From: Syncephalastrum monosporum B8922
Lineage: Eukaryota; Mucoromycota; Mucoromycetes; Mucorales; Syncephalastraceae
Length of the DNA: 64,000 nucleotides
Assembly: GCA_000697355.1 (NCBI GenBank)
Contig: JNEN01001282.1
Coordinates: 1 to 64,000 of the forward strand
Direction: 5' to 3'
The position numbers and the translations under genes were made by a program. A model generated the notes under the pieces. That model did not search any database. It saw only the letters and a program-made list of their open reading frames with translations, and was not told the DNA's origin. This document shows positions 45,287 to 57,839 of this stretch, piece after piece. How positions within the stretch are numbered: the stretch's first letter is position 1; every line of letters begins with the position of its first letter.

Positions 45287-45858
45287 TTATATGATGTATC
45301 TTCATCCTTCTTTTATGGCTCACGTTCTTGTAGATGGAAATAAAAGTTTGCTTTCTTCTTTTTTGTGCTCTATGAATCATGTGGGTATGATTTACTCAAA
45401 GGTGAAATATATGATCGACGGCTTCGGTAACCTGTCTCATACCCGTACGCCAATTGCGATGCTTCATTAACATAGACTGGAAAAACAAATACATACATGG
45501 CGCTCACGTATCTCCAGTCAGCCGTTTCTCCTATAATTAATACGGGAGCAAGGAATGCTGCCTTATTGGTTACCGTTGAAGTAAACACAGACACTCGTCA
45601 AAAAAAAAAAAAAAAAAAAAAATAAGAGGCATCGAACTCAACTTCCTTTGAAAAAAAAATTCTTTAATGAAAAAAAGAAAACTGTACAGAAAAGCCATTT
45701 TCAGACATTATGAGCAAGGAGATAAGTGCGTAAGCAAGAGAAGGCGTATAAAGAGGTGATGGCAGGAGGGAGTGGACGGAAGTGAAGAGAGAGATATGAC
45801 ATGCAAGGAGAAAGGGTGTACGTGCGTTTGTGTGGTAAAAATGCAAAAGGAAGTACGC
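45287..45858. other. Intergenic between convergent ILV6 and H2B genes
   Basis: Both 3' ends lie here. A poly(A) run of about 22 bases is at 45600-45621 and another A run at about 45651-45659. No gene seen. Confidence 0.5.
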
Positions 45859-46236
45859 TTATTTGGAGCTGGTGTACTTGGTGACAGCCTTGGTACCCTC
45901 AGAGACGGCGTGCTTGGCCAGCTCACCGGGGAGGATAAGACGGACGGCGGTCTGGACCTCGCGAGACGAGATGGTGGAGCGCTTGTTGTAGGCAGCCAGC
46001 TTGGAGGCCTCGGAGGCAATGCGCTCAAAGATGTCGTTGACGAAGGAGTTGAGGATGGACATGGCCTTGTTGGAGATACCAGTGTCGGGGTGGACCTGCT
46101 TCAGGACACGGTAGATGTAGGTCGAGTAGGTCTCCTTGCGGCTGACCTTTCTCTTCTTGTCGCCCGACTTGATCTTCTTCTCGGTGGTCTTGGCGGGGGC
46201 CTTGCCGGCAACGGGCTTATCAGTCTTGGGAGCCAT
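45859..46236 (-). CDS. Histone H2B
   Basis: Single exon, 125 aa. After the Lys/Ala-rich tail ([15 protein letters not shown]) comes the histone fold: [60 protein letters not shown] and the C-terminal [16 protein letters not shown]. The C-terminal helix carries the VTKYTSS Lys that is the Rad6/Bre1 ubiquitylation site in other fungi. Divergent partner of H2A, with 484 bp between start codons. Confidence 0.98.
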   Translation of the reverse strand: MAPKTDKPVAGKAPAKTTEKKIKSGDKKRKVSRKETYSTYIYRVLKQVHPDTGISNKAMSILNSFVNDIFERIASEASKLAAYNKRSTISSREVQTAVRLILPGELAKHAVSEGTKAVTKYTSSK

Positions 46237-46720
46237 TTCGAGTGATTTGAAAGTGTGTGAAAAAAAAAGTTCAAGTCAATCTTATCCAGAAAGTGGTGGT
46301 CTTTATATATGTCCCCCCGATCGAATTTTCTGGCGCGTGGCGCGCGGCGCGCGTGAGTGGTGTCTGCTGAGAGACGCGCGCGTGTCAATTTCAATTTCCG
46401 CTCCAAGAAAAAAATTTTGCGCGCGGGCGGCCTCCCACCGGCTTTATTGGCGCGTCCCAGCCTGGCCATCTTTGCCCTTAAGTGCATCTCACCGCTACCA
46501 CGCGATATCGCGAAAAAAATGTGATATTCTGTCGAATTAGACTTCGGTGCGTTGATTCAGCGCAAGAAAAAAAAACCGTGCCTGTAGGCCCTGAGGGCCC
46601 TCCTTGGGTGGCGGGATTTGAATTGAGGTAGGCACGACAAGTATATAAAGACCGAGCTATGCAATTTTCGAAGGCCCAACTTTTTACACCACACTTTTTC
46701 TTATCACTACTACTACTATC
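46237..46720. promoter_or_regulatory. Divergent H2B/H2A promoter
   Basis: TATA boxes face outward: tttatata at 46303-46310 for H2B (about 70 bp before its ATG) and tatataaa at 46642-46649 for H2A (about 75 bp before its ATG). Between them lie CGCGCG-rich blocks (about 46331-46385 and 46418-46428), A/T-tract neighbours (aaaaaaattttgcgcgcg) and the palindrome cgcgatatcgcg at 46501-46512. These are candidate cell-cycle control elements. Confidence 0.65.
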
Positions 46721-47116
46721 ATGTCTGGAGGCAAATCTGGAGGCAAGTCCGCTGCTGGCTCGAAGGCCCAAACTCGTTCCGCCAAGGCCGGTCTTCAATT
46801 CCCTGTTGGTCGTATCCACCGTCTGCTCCGTCGCGGCAACTACGCCCAGCGCGTTGGTGCTGGTGCCCCTGTCTACCTTGCTGCCGTTCTCGAGTACCTG
46901 ACCGCTGAAATTCTCGAATTGGCCGGTAACGCTGCCCGTGATAACAAGAAGACCCGTATCATCCCCCGTCACTTGCAGCTCGCCATCCGCAACGACGAGG
47001 AGTTGAACAAGCTTCTCGGCCACGTCACCATCGCCCAGGGTGGTGTCCTGCCCAACATCCACTCCTCGCTCTTGCCCACCAAGACCAAGAAGGCTGGCGC
47101 TTCTCAGGAGCTGTAA
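46721..47116 (+). CDS. Histone H2A (H2A.X-type SQEL tail)
   Basis: Single exon, 131 aa. Standard fold: [80 protein letters not shown] and [10 protein letters not shown]. The protein ends in SQEL, the PI3K-like kinase (Tel1/Mec1) site phosphorylated at DNA breaks, so as in most fungi the bulk H2A also serves as H2A.X. Paired with H2B. Confidence 0.98.
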   Translation: MSGGKSGGKSAAGSKAQTRSAKAGLQFPVGRIHRLLRRGNYAQRVGAGAPVYLAAVLEYLTAEILELAGNAARDNKKTRIIPRHLQLAIRNDEELNKLLGHVTIAQGGVLPNIHSSLLPTKTKKAGASQEL

Positions 47117-50100
47117 ATGCTTTCTTGATTCCTTGTTCTATCTCTTCTCCACGTCTCCCTTTTTCCCTTTCCTCTTCTGTTACCCATCAGCAACAACAGC
47201 AACAACAACAACATCATGTGACGATTTCGCACACCGCTTTTTTTTTCGATCTCTTCATATCGTCTTGTATATATACTCGCTTCATAATAAATTCATTGCT
47301 CCAAATCGAAACCTTTTTTGTTATCTTTTCTGTTTGTATCGTGACACTATAAATGTTGCTAATATAAATATTGTCATTGATTGTTATAGAAGCATTTTAT
47401 GTTTGATCCAATCGTTTTATCTTCTGTCGACACCGAGATCTAGAAAAGCTAGTACGTAACCTCTTGTAACCGGCTCACAACGTGTATTTGCCTTGGAGTG
47501 CCAGCACAAGTGACACCTTGTAAGAGCATTATCAAGGTGAAGCATATGGTACCATGCATATCGTAGAACAGCTTCAATGATCAACAAGCGAGCTCTGTAG
47601 CTGTAGAGTCATCATGCCTTTTATTCACAAGTATCTTTCAATAAAGTATACTATGTCCACGAGTGTACAGTTCATAGTTTGAATGCAGTATATAAGGTAT
47701 CCTACAAAGCCGACCATAATCGTATGACGAGAGAATACTGTACTTGCATAGAGCTCATAAGTTTGTTTGATGGCAGTGTTTGTCTATTGCTTGAAGAAAG
47801 TTAATGTGACACAACTGCCTTATTGTCTACTTTTCGTATATGAAAAACCGAGGTATGACTACTTGATCTCACGTAAACTGTGGTTTGACCTAGCTTTTGC
47901 TGGTGGCAAGGTAGAAAGGCGCATAGTTCAGTGCATTATGCAAAGGCAGAAGCAATAACGATTATTACGTTTTCTTTTTTGTAAATGACATCTGCCAACC
48001 TATCCCTTAATCGTTGTAGCTGCTTAAGCGCAATTCAAGTCCAATTCAGTGAGTAGTTGTCCTTCTGTTACCGACGTTTGCGATGAAAAGGTATTATCAT
48101 TATGACTGTAGCCCTTCCGCGATGGATCAAACGCTTTGTCTCTTATGATTATAGCTCTTTTACCACTATCATGTGTTTTTTTCTGGGCTCTTTACTTTCT
48201 AGTATCCTCTATTTTAGTTATGTCTGTGAAAAAATGATATTTTGCGGCGACTTGGATAGAGCGTTTGTTTTTGACTTTTCGCAACCCGGGTTCGAGCCTG
48301 CTTTTTTTTTCGCAATTTGTGCTAACGTGTACTTGTTCTGCTGTCCGTGAAGGCACTGTCAAACATACGCTACACTTGAATTTAGACTCATCCTTCACGG
48401 CCCTCATGCAGCATAATATACTCTATACGCACTATATAAAAACATTATTTAGCCATCCCTATGGCAGAGATCAAACAAATGTGTGAATATCACCAAGTCA
48501 TCATGTACTATCGTCTCTTTTGTTTCCTTTTTGTCATTCTACACTGTTGTATTGCTTATAGCTAACCTATGTATTTATCTCAAAATTTCAATTCTCATGC
48601 ACTACACTTCACTGTTTTAAGCGGCCGGAGCCGGCGACACTGATACACGCTCACGGCGCGTAGGTCACTGTCTCACCTAAGGCTGAATGCATTCTTGACT
48701 CACAATTTCAAAGTAAGAGTCCTTATGAAAGTGGTACCATATGTGATTTGCGGAAGTGGTGTCAGTTATCAATAATCTTTTTGCTTTCTCTATATCTCGT
48801 TAAATGGCTTCGCAGAATCAAGAGACAAAACTTATACAGTCTTACTCATGTAAGTCGAAAACAGACAGCTAGCGAGCAACATCCTAGTTGTACATTATTG
48901 ATTCTAATACAGCCCTAGCGCTGTCTCTATCCTCCTCCCCAGCCCATTACATCACCCACATAGTCCCACCTTTTCCCTAGATGGGTTGTAAATGGAAGTT
49001 TTTCCCACACCGGACCACGAGAGAATTGCGAAATGCCTATACGGCTATTGCGTCTCCGTTCCCCCTTTTAAATATAATATTGATTCTGAAAATAAATATA
49101 GTGCAGTATATGACCTGATAGCAGGATGAGGGGAGCTTCACCTGGATGGCCAAGATTCGACGCATGCGTCGCATGCGGGAGTTGACAGTAGTACAGAACA
49201 AATAATTCTATCATTTTATATAGAAGATACTATTGGTTGTAGGAGAGAAATATAGCCCGTACGTAGGATTAAAAATAAAGCTGAAAGAAGATGGATCAGA
49301 TGTAACGAGCTGTAAAGACAAGCGAACATGTTCCAATGTCAATTGCAATGATGAGAATTGATCAGTGTAAGCTATATGCTACTCTCATTGCGATCACACT
49401 TTTAAAATAATACTGATAACCAGAGAAAATAATGATCTGCCAGTATGCCTAGCAGGATCCTGCTTTTCTATGGTAGCTAGAAACTACAAGCTTCGATAGA
49501 AACTAGTGCTCTTTCATTCGAGCACAAGCACAAGTAAGAAACATCGATATATTCTCACTAGCAATACTTCCAGCGAATATGCTGACTCTTCGTTCTCGCG
49601 AAATTTATAAGCAAGGCAAGAGCTCTAAGAGCACGTCTCCATATATCACGAGTCGTGTAAGAAGCGGACGAGTGCGTAAACTACTCTGACAATATGCGAG
49701 TTGACGACAATGCAGCGAGACGTCTGCAGCGTATATTTGCTTTGTGTTTTGGACCTATTAGCCAGTGTCACTCGATAGTTAAGGATAAGATGGAAATGAC
49801 CACTGCATGATGAATAAATACCTTTGAGGTCATTGCATCTTCTGCTCTTATTCTCACCCTTTGATAACGGTTCTCAACTATGTTGCATAAGGGTATAGAT
49901 CAAACTTCCACACTATCAGTACGCCAGAATGCTTCCCATGACTCTCTATAGGGATTTATGAATTCTCTGCTAATTTGTATATATCTTATTTATGTCAAGG
50001 CTCGTTAAATATCCCCATAGTCTTCATATTGCGGATGCAAAAAGATTTTATATGCATTTTATTCAAGGAACTCATAGTTGTTTCTTTTGTACCAGGATAC

Positions 50101-50982
50101 TGAAAGCAACGACACTGGCAGGCGAAATTCATATGTAGTCAAAGTCGTACCGAAAATGGGCATGTTGATTGGCGACCGAATGGATGCGCCTATGTGTGGG
50201 CACCCACTCATCGGCCGTAACAAGAGACTAACCTTTTTTGGAACGCGCTACATACATACTTGCAGAGCGTGCGTCTGCTAGCTACAGTCTACAAAATTTT
50301 TTACATTTTTTTGCTTTTTACGAAAGCGCGCGCGCGATATTTTTTTTTCCACACCACGCGCGCGTCTCGCATTTTTTTTTTTTGCTTTTTTTTTTGCTTC
50401 TCATGGTGCAGCTGTGTTTCAACACTCATGGACCGCGCAACCGCATTTCCCACTGCCCACCGCTTGCCTGAGTTTATTTCCTGTTTCCTGCCTTTGCGCG
50501 GTATTTTGGATATTCGCTGACTCGCTGTGATTGCTCTGAATGCGGTTACTGAGACCATTACACAGCAACATGACGTTTCTTATTTTAATAAACATAGTCA
50601 TTAATTCTTTAGCCATCCTCCTGTCGTAGTAATCCGTACTAATGTCAAGTAACAGATGGCAAAAAAGGCTACACATGGCTTATTTTGTTTGGTATGAACT
50701 AGTCAGAACGAGGATACATCGTATACAGATTAGACGTGACAGATCTTATACGCGTTGGCCAGGTACACAAACACGAAAAAGACAATAAAATAAGTAGAGG
50801 GTTGATGAAATCAACTTTGTTTGGTTATGCGAAAGAAAAAAAAAGAAAAGACAAATGATACATGCTACGCGAAGGGTGTGTTTGCGGTTAAGAGGGAGAC
50901 GAATAGGAAACTAAAGACGTGTGCGAGTCGTGACAGGAGATAAGGGTGTATGTACTGATGGGAATGCTAGCGCAGGTTCTTT
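47117..50982. other. 3.9-kb spacer between the two histone gene pairs
   Basis: No convincing gene. Small frames at 47767-47958 (63 aa) and 48102-48350 (82 aa, hydrophobic) lack family features. Notable parts are a tRNA-like B box at about 48284-48300, a GC-rich patch at about 48622-48660, a CGACGCATGCGTCG-type palindrome near 49156 and a CGCGCG/T-tract block at 50320-50400 resembling the histone promoters. Confidence 0.45.
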
Positions 50983-52326
<1,344 letters not shown>

Positions 52327-53064
52327 GCTGCTGCTCTCCATCATACCTTAACTTTCTCCCCTTCGCAAACCCATCATCCTATTGCGTCCCTCAACAGCCA
52401 CTCAAGTCACCAATTCTCTACTACTTTCTGCTTCCGCTTTTTTTTTCTCCTTTGTAACTTGCATAGCCTGTATTCCCCCTTCCATTTTGAAGTCGGGTTC
52501 CGCAGCAAATCTATTTCCTCCTTCTGTCTATTGTAAATATCTTTTACTCAGTAAACAATTCGAATTGTCTTAAATCAGAAACATGAACCAGAGTGCATTG
52601 TGCTATGCGTCTAAAGAAAGAGTTGTCTTTGTGCTTTTTATATATCAATATATCGATAGAGAGATGGGTACGTTGAATGCAGGAGGTCATGGGCTTGGTG
52701 CGGATCTTGTATTTGTCGTTTCTCTTTTCTCAGCATTGCTGTATAGGTGAGTGCGAGTTGCATACAAATTCGGTGCGTATGAGAGCACAGGATATTTGTA
52801 TGTCTCTTTCGCTCTCCCTCTCCCTCTCTCTCGTTGTGTCAATTATTGCATAACAAGACAATAGAGCAGAGAGTGTGTGGTAAGTATCTTAATTAGGAAG
52901 TCTTCGCGTGAGGGTGGAACGAGCACCAGACCAGACCAGACCAGAAGTCAGACTAGAAAAGCACCCCCTCTCGTCTGCCTTTCTCGTTTATGGGTGTGTG
53001 CGTGTGTGTGTGTGCATGTACTCAGGTCTGATTGAGCAAAACTTACGCATGTCAATGTTTATAT
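52327..53064. other. Intergenic between H4 and the low-complexity gene
   Basis: No gene. It contains a (TG)n run at about 52997-53014 and a (CT)n-rich stretch at about 52810-52832. A short tandem (ccaga)n occurs near 52930-52945. Confidence 0.5.
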
Positions 53065-54183
53065 ATGATTAGAGCCATTATTTCCATGAAAGAAGACGAC
53101 GAACAAGACAGGTCTTCATCAACCAACGAGGCCGTCCGCGTCTTTTATCCATTCCCGTTTTCTGCCAGCCAAAGCCTTCGTACGATCGACGAGCGATTGC
53201 CCGCAGGTCGATCGGTGACAGCCCGAGGCATCTACTACACTTTTGTTTTTTGCAGCACGCAATACGCTTTTTACCGTACACCCAGACCAACCCACTCGGC
53301 ACCTTCTCGCCTAACCACGCCTTCTCCTCCTCCTCCTCCTCCTCCTCCTCCTTCTGTTCTTCCCGTTGAAGACATACCTGCTGTGGTGGTATCTGAGCCT
53401 AGCATAACGGCAGAGGAGCCCACTTGGACACCTATCATTCCTACCACTGCTACTCTCCCCCGGCCTATCCGATCCACTTCGTCACAGATTCCGCGCCCAA
53501 GTCACTCTCACACGCAGAGGCAGGCGGGACAAGGTCCCAGACCGAACGCCTCACGCAGCACAACAGCAACACTACATAAGAATAACAATAATAACAACAA
53601 CAAACTCTTGCATTCCGCCTCTGCTGGTGCTGGTGCTGGTACTGATGCTGACGCTGATACTAGTTCCAGTGCGAGTCGACCTCCTCCTGCTCGTTCCGGC
53701 CACCCGCCACCGAACGCGTCCCTCACCTCATCTCTTCCACCTGTGCCCAGCACATCCAGGCCTGATACCCATCCCCTCAAGAAGCTCGCTCCCAAACAAG
53801 AGGACAGGAAGCGCACTAAGCCTACCCCTCAACCTGCGCGCGAAGCCGATGTGCCTATGCCCGCCACTCCGACCGTCGCCAGGAAACCGTCACCGGAAGC
53901 AGAAGAAGATGTCCCTCCTATTCGGCTCTCCAAAAAAGACCGCTACCTGCGTGAACAAAAGCGGGCCTATCAGCTCAAATGCTGGCGTGCGCGTGAGATG
54001 CGTGAAGAACGTGAAGCGCGCCGCATAGCCCGTCAAAACGAGCCAGTCATCCCTAAGCGGCTCCAGCGTAAACAGCAACAGCAACAAGAGAAGACCATAG
54101 ATGCATCTGACAACATACACACTCATGTCCGTCCAAAGGGCGTCAAATTTAACTTAAAATTGAACCGTGTCATTGAAATATAG
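53065..54183 (+). CDS. Low-complexity hypothetical protein with basic C-terminal helix
   Basis: An uninterrupted frame. In-frame ATGs are at 53065 and 53086; the second (MKEDDEQDRSSS) is equally plausible, giving 365-372 aa. Most of the chain is Pro/Ser/Thr-rich with a run of Pro (53326-53352), poly-Asn (about 53580-53600) and an Ala/Gly/Asp-rich stretch. The conserved-looking part is C-terminal: a charged helix LSKKDRYLREQKRAYQLKCW with REMREEREARRIARQ, and an end PKGVKFNLKLNRVIEI. No known domain was recognised. A GT...TTTTTTGCAG pair at about 53215-53255 could be a short intron but would break the frame. Its stop is only 108 bp from the TYW1 start. Confidence 0.6.
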   Translation: MIRAIISMKEDDEQDRSSSTNEAVRVFYPFPFSASQSLRTIDERLPAGRSVTARGIYYTFVFCSTQYAFYRTPRPTHSAPSRLTTPSPPPPPPPPPSVLPVEDIPAVVVSEPSITAEEPTWTPIIPTTATLPRPIRSTSSQIPRPSHSHTQRQAGQGPRPNASRSTTATLHKNNNNNNNKLLHSASAGAGAGTDADADTSSSASRPPPARSGHPPPNASLTSSLPPVPSTSRPDTHPLKKLAPKQEDRKRTKPTPQPAREADVPMPATPTVARKPSPEAEEDVPPIRLSKKDRYLREQKRAYQLKCWRAREMREEREARRIARQNEPVIPKRLQRKQQQQQEKTIDASDNIHTHVRPKGVKFNLKLNRVIEI

Positions 54184-54291
54184 CCATTCAATCCATTTCA
54201 TATAATGCAAGCCACTCCGCACCTTCTTCTCTCTTCAACTCCCCACTCTTTTTTCCTCTCTTTTTTTTTTTTATTTCTTTACTGATCCCAC

Positions 54292-56539
54292 ATGAACAAC
54301 GTGGTAAATAGTATCCTCAACGGGTTTTCGAGCATTCTTGCCCTGGATCAAGGGTTTTCGAGCACGGCGGACGATGGCTGTGCTTGCTCGTCCGGAAGCG
54401 GATCCGGCGGCTGCTGCAAAGATCAGCCCAAAAAAGAAGAGAAAAAGATCGACACTGGTTGTGCATGTGGTTCCGAGACACCTTGCAGCGATGGTCCCAC
54501 TGAGATTGACACCATCAAGCTCGTCTATGCCTCGCTGACCGGAACAGCAAAGACGTTTGCCACCGAACTCGAAGCCAAACTGAAGGAGCAGACCAACGTC
54601 AAAATTCAGCACCTGAACGTCGTCGACATTACCGAATACGACAATGACGATCTGCTGACGGAAACGGCCGTCTGTGTGTTTATTCTGTCGTCGTACAATG
54701 TCGAAGGACCTTTGGACTGGTAAGTCGTGGTGTCGTCGTCTGCTGTCCACCTTGCTCAGGCCAGACACAGGTTCACAAAGTGGCTCCGGGATCTGCGGTA
54801 CGACTGGCGTGTGGACCGTTTAGCACTGCAGAAGCTGCGATACGCCGTGTGTGGATTGGGCGATTCCGCCTATGGCGATGAATTCAACCAGGCTGCGCAG
54901 TCCATCGACAAGTGGCTCGGTCAGCTCGGTGCCACTCGTATTTATCCGCTCGGCGCTTGCGACAAGAACAATGACCAGAAGGCACAGTTCGACCGTTGGG
55001 CCGACCTGTTCATGGCCGAGTTGCATGACAAGCGCTCGCTCGAGTTTGCCCCGGCCCAGATCGAGTACGACTCGGATGCGGAGGAGGAGGAGGAGGGTCA
55101 GGAAGGAGAGACAAACAAGGATGTGATGGGCTCGGGTGACGAGATGCTTGATGTTGAAGACATGGGCAAAATGGCCAGTAAACTTCGGGCCGCCAAGCAG
55201 AACCGTGAGGAGGAGGAACTCGATTTTGAGCGGTCCCATGCCAAGCGGTCCATCGGCGAGACACCCAAGAAAAAGACGTCGTCCGAGCCGCGCGACATGG
55301 TGTCGCCCATGCTCCACAAGAATCTGACCAAGCAAGGCTACAAGATCGTCGGTACCCATTCGGGTGTCAAGATCTGTCGCTGGACCAAGGCCGCCTTACG
55401 TGGCCGAGGCTTTTGCTACAAGCACAGCTTTTACGGTATTCAGAGCCATCTCTGCATGGAGACCACGCCCTCCCTCGCGTGCGCCAATAAGTGCGTCTTT
55501 TGCTGGCGACATCATACCAACCGTAAGTGGGACTATTTGGGATGGAATGGAGAACTGACATGTCTTTTAGCGGTCGGCACTACCTGGCGCTGGAAGGTGG
55601 ATGATCCCAAATTCATTCTGGACGGTGCGATGGAGAACCATTACAAGATGATCAAACAGCTCAAAGGCGTACCGGGCGTCAAGGCCGACCGATTCCAGGA
55701 AGCGTTCACCATCAAGCACTGTGCTCTCTCTCTCGTCGGAGAACCCATCTTTGTAAGTTTTATAGATCCTATTCAATACCATGGCTTACATGTATTGTAC
55801 TTAGTACCCGCATATCAACGAATTTGTGAATCTCCTGCACGAAAACAACATCTCCTCTTTCCTTGTTACCAACGCCCAATTCCCCGACAAAATCGCAGAC
55901 ATGGTGCCCTGCACGCAGCTGTACGTCAGTATCGACGCCGGCACGCGCGAGGGTCTGAAGAAGATCGACCGACCGCTGTTTCGCGACTTTTGGGAGCGTT
56001 TCCTCGGCAGTCTCGAGTCACTCTCCAAAAAGGGTCAACGTACTGTATATCGCCTGACGCTAGTCAAAGACCACAACACGGAAGAGATTGATAATTATGT
56101 CGAGCTCGTCCGGCGGGGCAAGCCGAGCTTCATCGAAGTCAAGGGCGTAACCTACTGCGGCTACAGTGGCGCGAGCAACCTCACGATGGCCAATGTGCCT
56201 TATCACCACGAAGTCGTTGACTTTTGCCAGAAGTTGGTGGATAAGTTGGGTGGGGGGTATGCCATCTCGGCGGAGCACGCCCACTCGTGCTCGATCTTGA
56301 TTGCATCGACCGACTTTTATGTGAATGGCGAGTGGTACACCCATATCGACTACCCCAAGTTCTTTGAGCTGGTGCGGAGCAAGCAGCCCTTCACCGCCAA
56401 GGACTTTATGGCCAAGACACCGGCATGGGCCGTGTTTGGTGCACCCGAGGGCGGCTTCGACCCGGACGAAACGCGATTCTATCGCAAGGGCAAGAAGCCT
56501 CAAGAACAAAAGACCCTGGAGGTCGCGGCGGCTTCATGA
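54292..56539 (+). CDS. TYW1: tRNA 4-demethylwyosine synthase (S-adenosylmethionine-dependent), TYW1
   Basis: Four exons (54292..54719, 54771..55522, 55571..55752, 55805..56539) give 698 aa. After a short Cys/Ser/Gly-rich N terminus there is a flavodoxin-like FMN domain (IKLVYASLTGTAKTFATELE, CGLGDSAYGDEFNQAA). A charged acidic linker (~residues 250-340) follows, then the radical SAM domain with SLACANKCVFCWRHHTNP (CxxxCxxC binds the 4Fe-4S cluster) and later LYVSIDAGTREGLKKIDRPL and FIEVKGVTYCGYSGAS. TYW1 forms the tricyclic core of wybutosine at G37 of tRNA-Phe, protecting reading-frame fidelity. The fused flavodoxin is typical of eukaryotes. Its 5' intergenic space is very short. Confidence 0.95.
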
Positions 56540-56732
56540 GGATGATTTGTATATTATTCCAGAGAAGAGGAGTAGGATGTGATTGATGAATGTCTATATC
56601 TAAATCTAAATAAAAAAGGAAAATGCACGTAACAACAAAAAGGAAAAAGAGTGGACAGAAAGCAAACGAAGAAAGAGTAGAGAGGAGATACAATGAAAAA
56701 GGCAAGAGACAAACGAAAGAGTGAAAGTATAT

Positions 56733-57839
56733 CTAGAATGCAAGGATGTCAAGCGCTTTGCGGGGCAAGATTTTCATGATGCCACCGACCAAGAGGTAGC
56801 GGGAGGCGAACATAGCGACCAGCGCGGTGCCGTACATGGCCACTCTGTACATGGGGCCAAGCTTGATGAGGAATTTCACTAGGTAAGGAAAATAAGTATG
56901 AATTCGTAATCCGGGAATATGGCGGTCAGATGGACTTACTCGGCGGGGGAGCAAAGAGGTAGTTGAGGTTGAGGCCGGTGCGGAGGGCGCAGGCATGGAG
57001 GAGGGGAGAATGGAAAAAGCCATAGACGCAGAAGGAGAGAAGGGCCAAGTTGGGCGACGCAGGCAAGACGACGTAGCGGCGGCTGTAGATCATGTAGATG
57101 GGAGCGACCAGAATCAGGATATGCTCTACATACGAGAACGATGAAAATAAGCTTTCTTAATTCATGCATCCCTCGATTTGACTTTTACCTGCAAAGAAAT
57201 TAAAGGTCTCCAGGAAGAGATCATGGCCGCGGAGATCGGGAAAGAGGAGAGCGGCCAAGGCACCCCACTGAGTGTGCAAGTAGATATTGAAAAGCACGTG
57301 CGAGACCGTCAAATGCGGGTTGGCCATGCAGAAGATCAGGAGCAGCGCACTCATATGGCAGGGTTGGAGCATGAACAGCTGGTTGCCGCGAACCAGCTTG
57401 TGCGTGAGTGTCACGCCTAACGATGCGGTGAGCGAGGCCAGCAGTGCTTTTTCGGCCATGCTCGCCTTGAAGGGCGGTACAAAGGTGGTGAGCAGCTTGT
57501 AGTTCAGGGTGTTGGGGTTGAACGTCTTGAACAGAAAGTAGGACGACGCACAGGCGAACGCACTCGACAGAAACACCACCTCAATCGCATGCTGCCGGGG
57601 ATGAACGAACCTAATGAAGCCATTGGGTCAGTCATTTCGTGTATGCTATGCATATACATATATATTCATATGTAATTTTCATGTGTTTTATGGTTTATTT
57701 ATTTTATTTACCAGGACCCCTTGGTGGACTGAGACCAATCGGTGTCGACAGGCAGGTCAGCTGCCACTCGACGAACCCATTTTTCGAGGCGGGCCGCGAC
57801 GGGGTCCCACGTATCCCGGAGCAAGCTAAGCACGGCCAT
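56733..57839 (-). CDS. TMEM164-family multi-pass membrane protein
   Basis: Four exons (57839..57712, 57610..57189, 57125..56940, 56878..56733) give 293 aa with about seven hydrophobic segments. The order of motifs follows TMEM164: PRQHAIEVVFLSSAFA, the LQPCHMSALLLIF segment with its conserved Cys, LHTQWGALAALLFPD, FAEHILILVAPIYM with its conserved His, then FCVYGFFHSPLLHACALRTG with LNLNYLFAPPP. Vertebrate TMEM164 is reported to be an ER/Golgi acyltransferase acting on ether phospholipids. Whether the fungal protein does the same is inference. The Cys of QPCH and the His of EH are kept. It is convergent with TYW1 (193 bp). Confidence 0.78.

Noticed and set aside
48244..48301. tRNA-like sequence with gggttcgagcc and a T run
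   Set aside because: The B box is present but the T stem does not pair, and no acceptor or anticodon stem forms; at most a very old tRNA or SINE remnant.
47767..48350. Two small frames (63 and 82 codons) in the histone spacer
   Set aside because: No conserved motif, no clear promoter, and they are expected by chance in AT-rich DNA.
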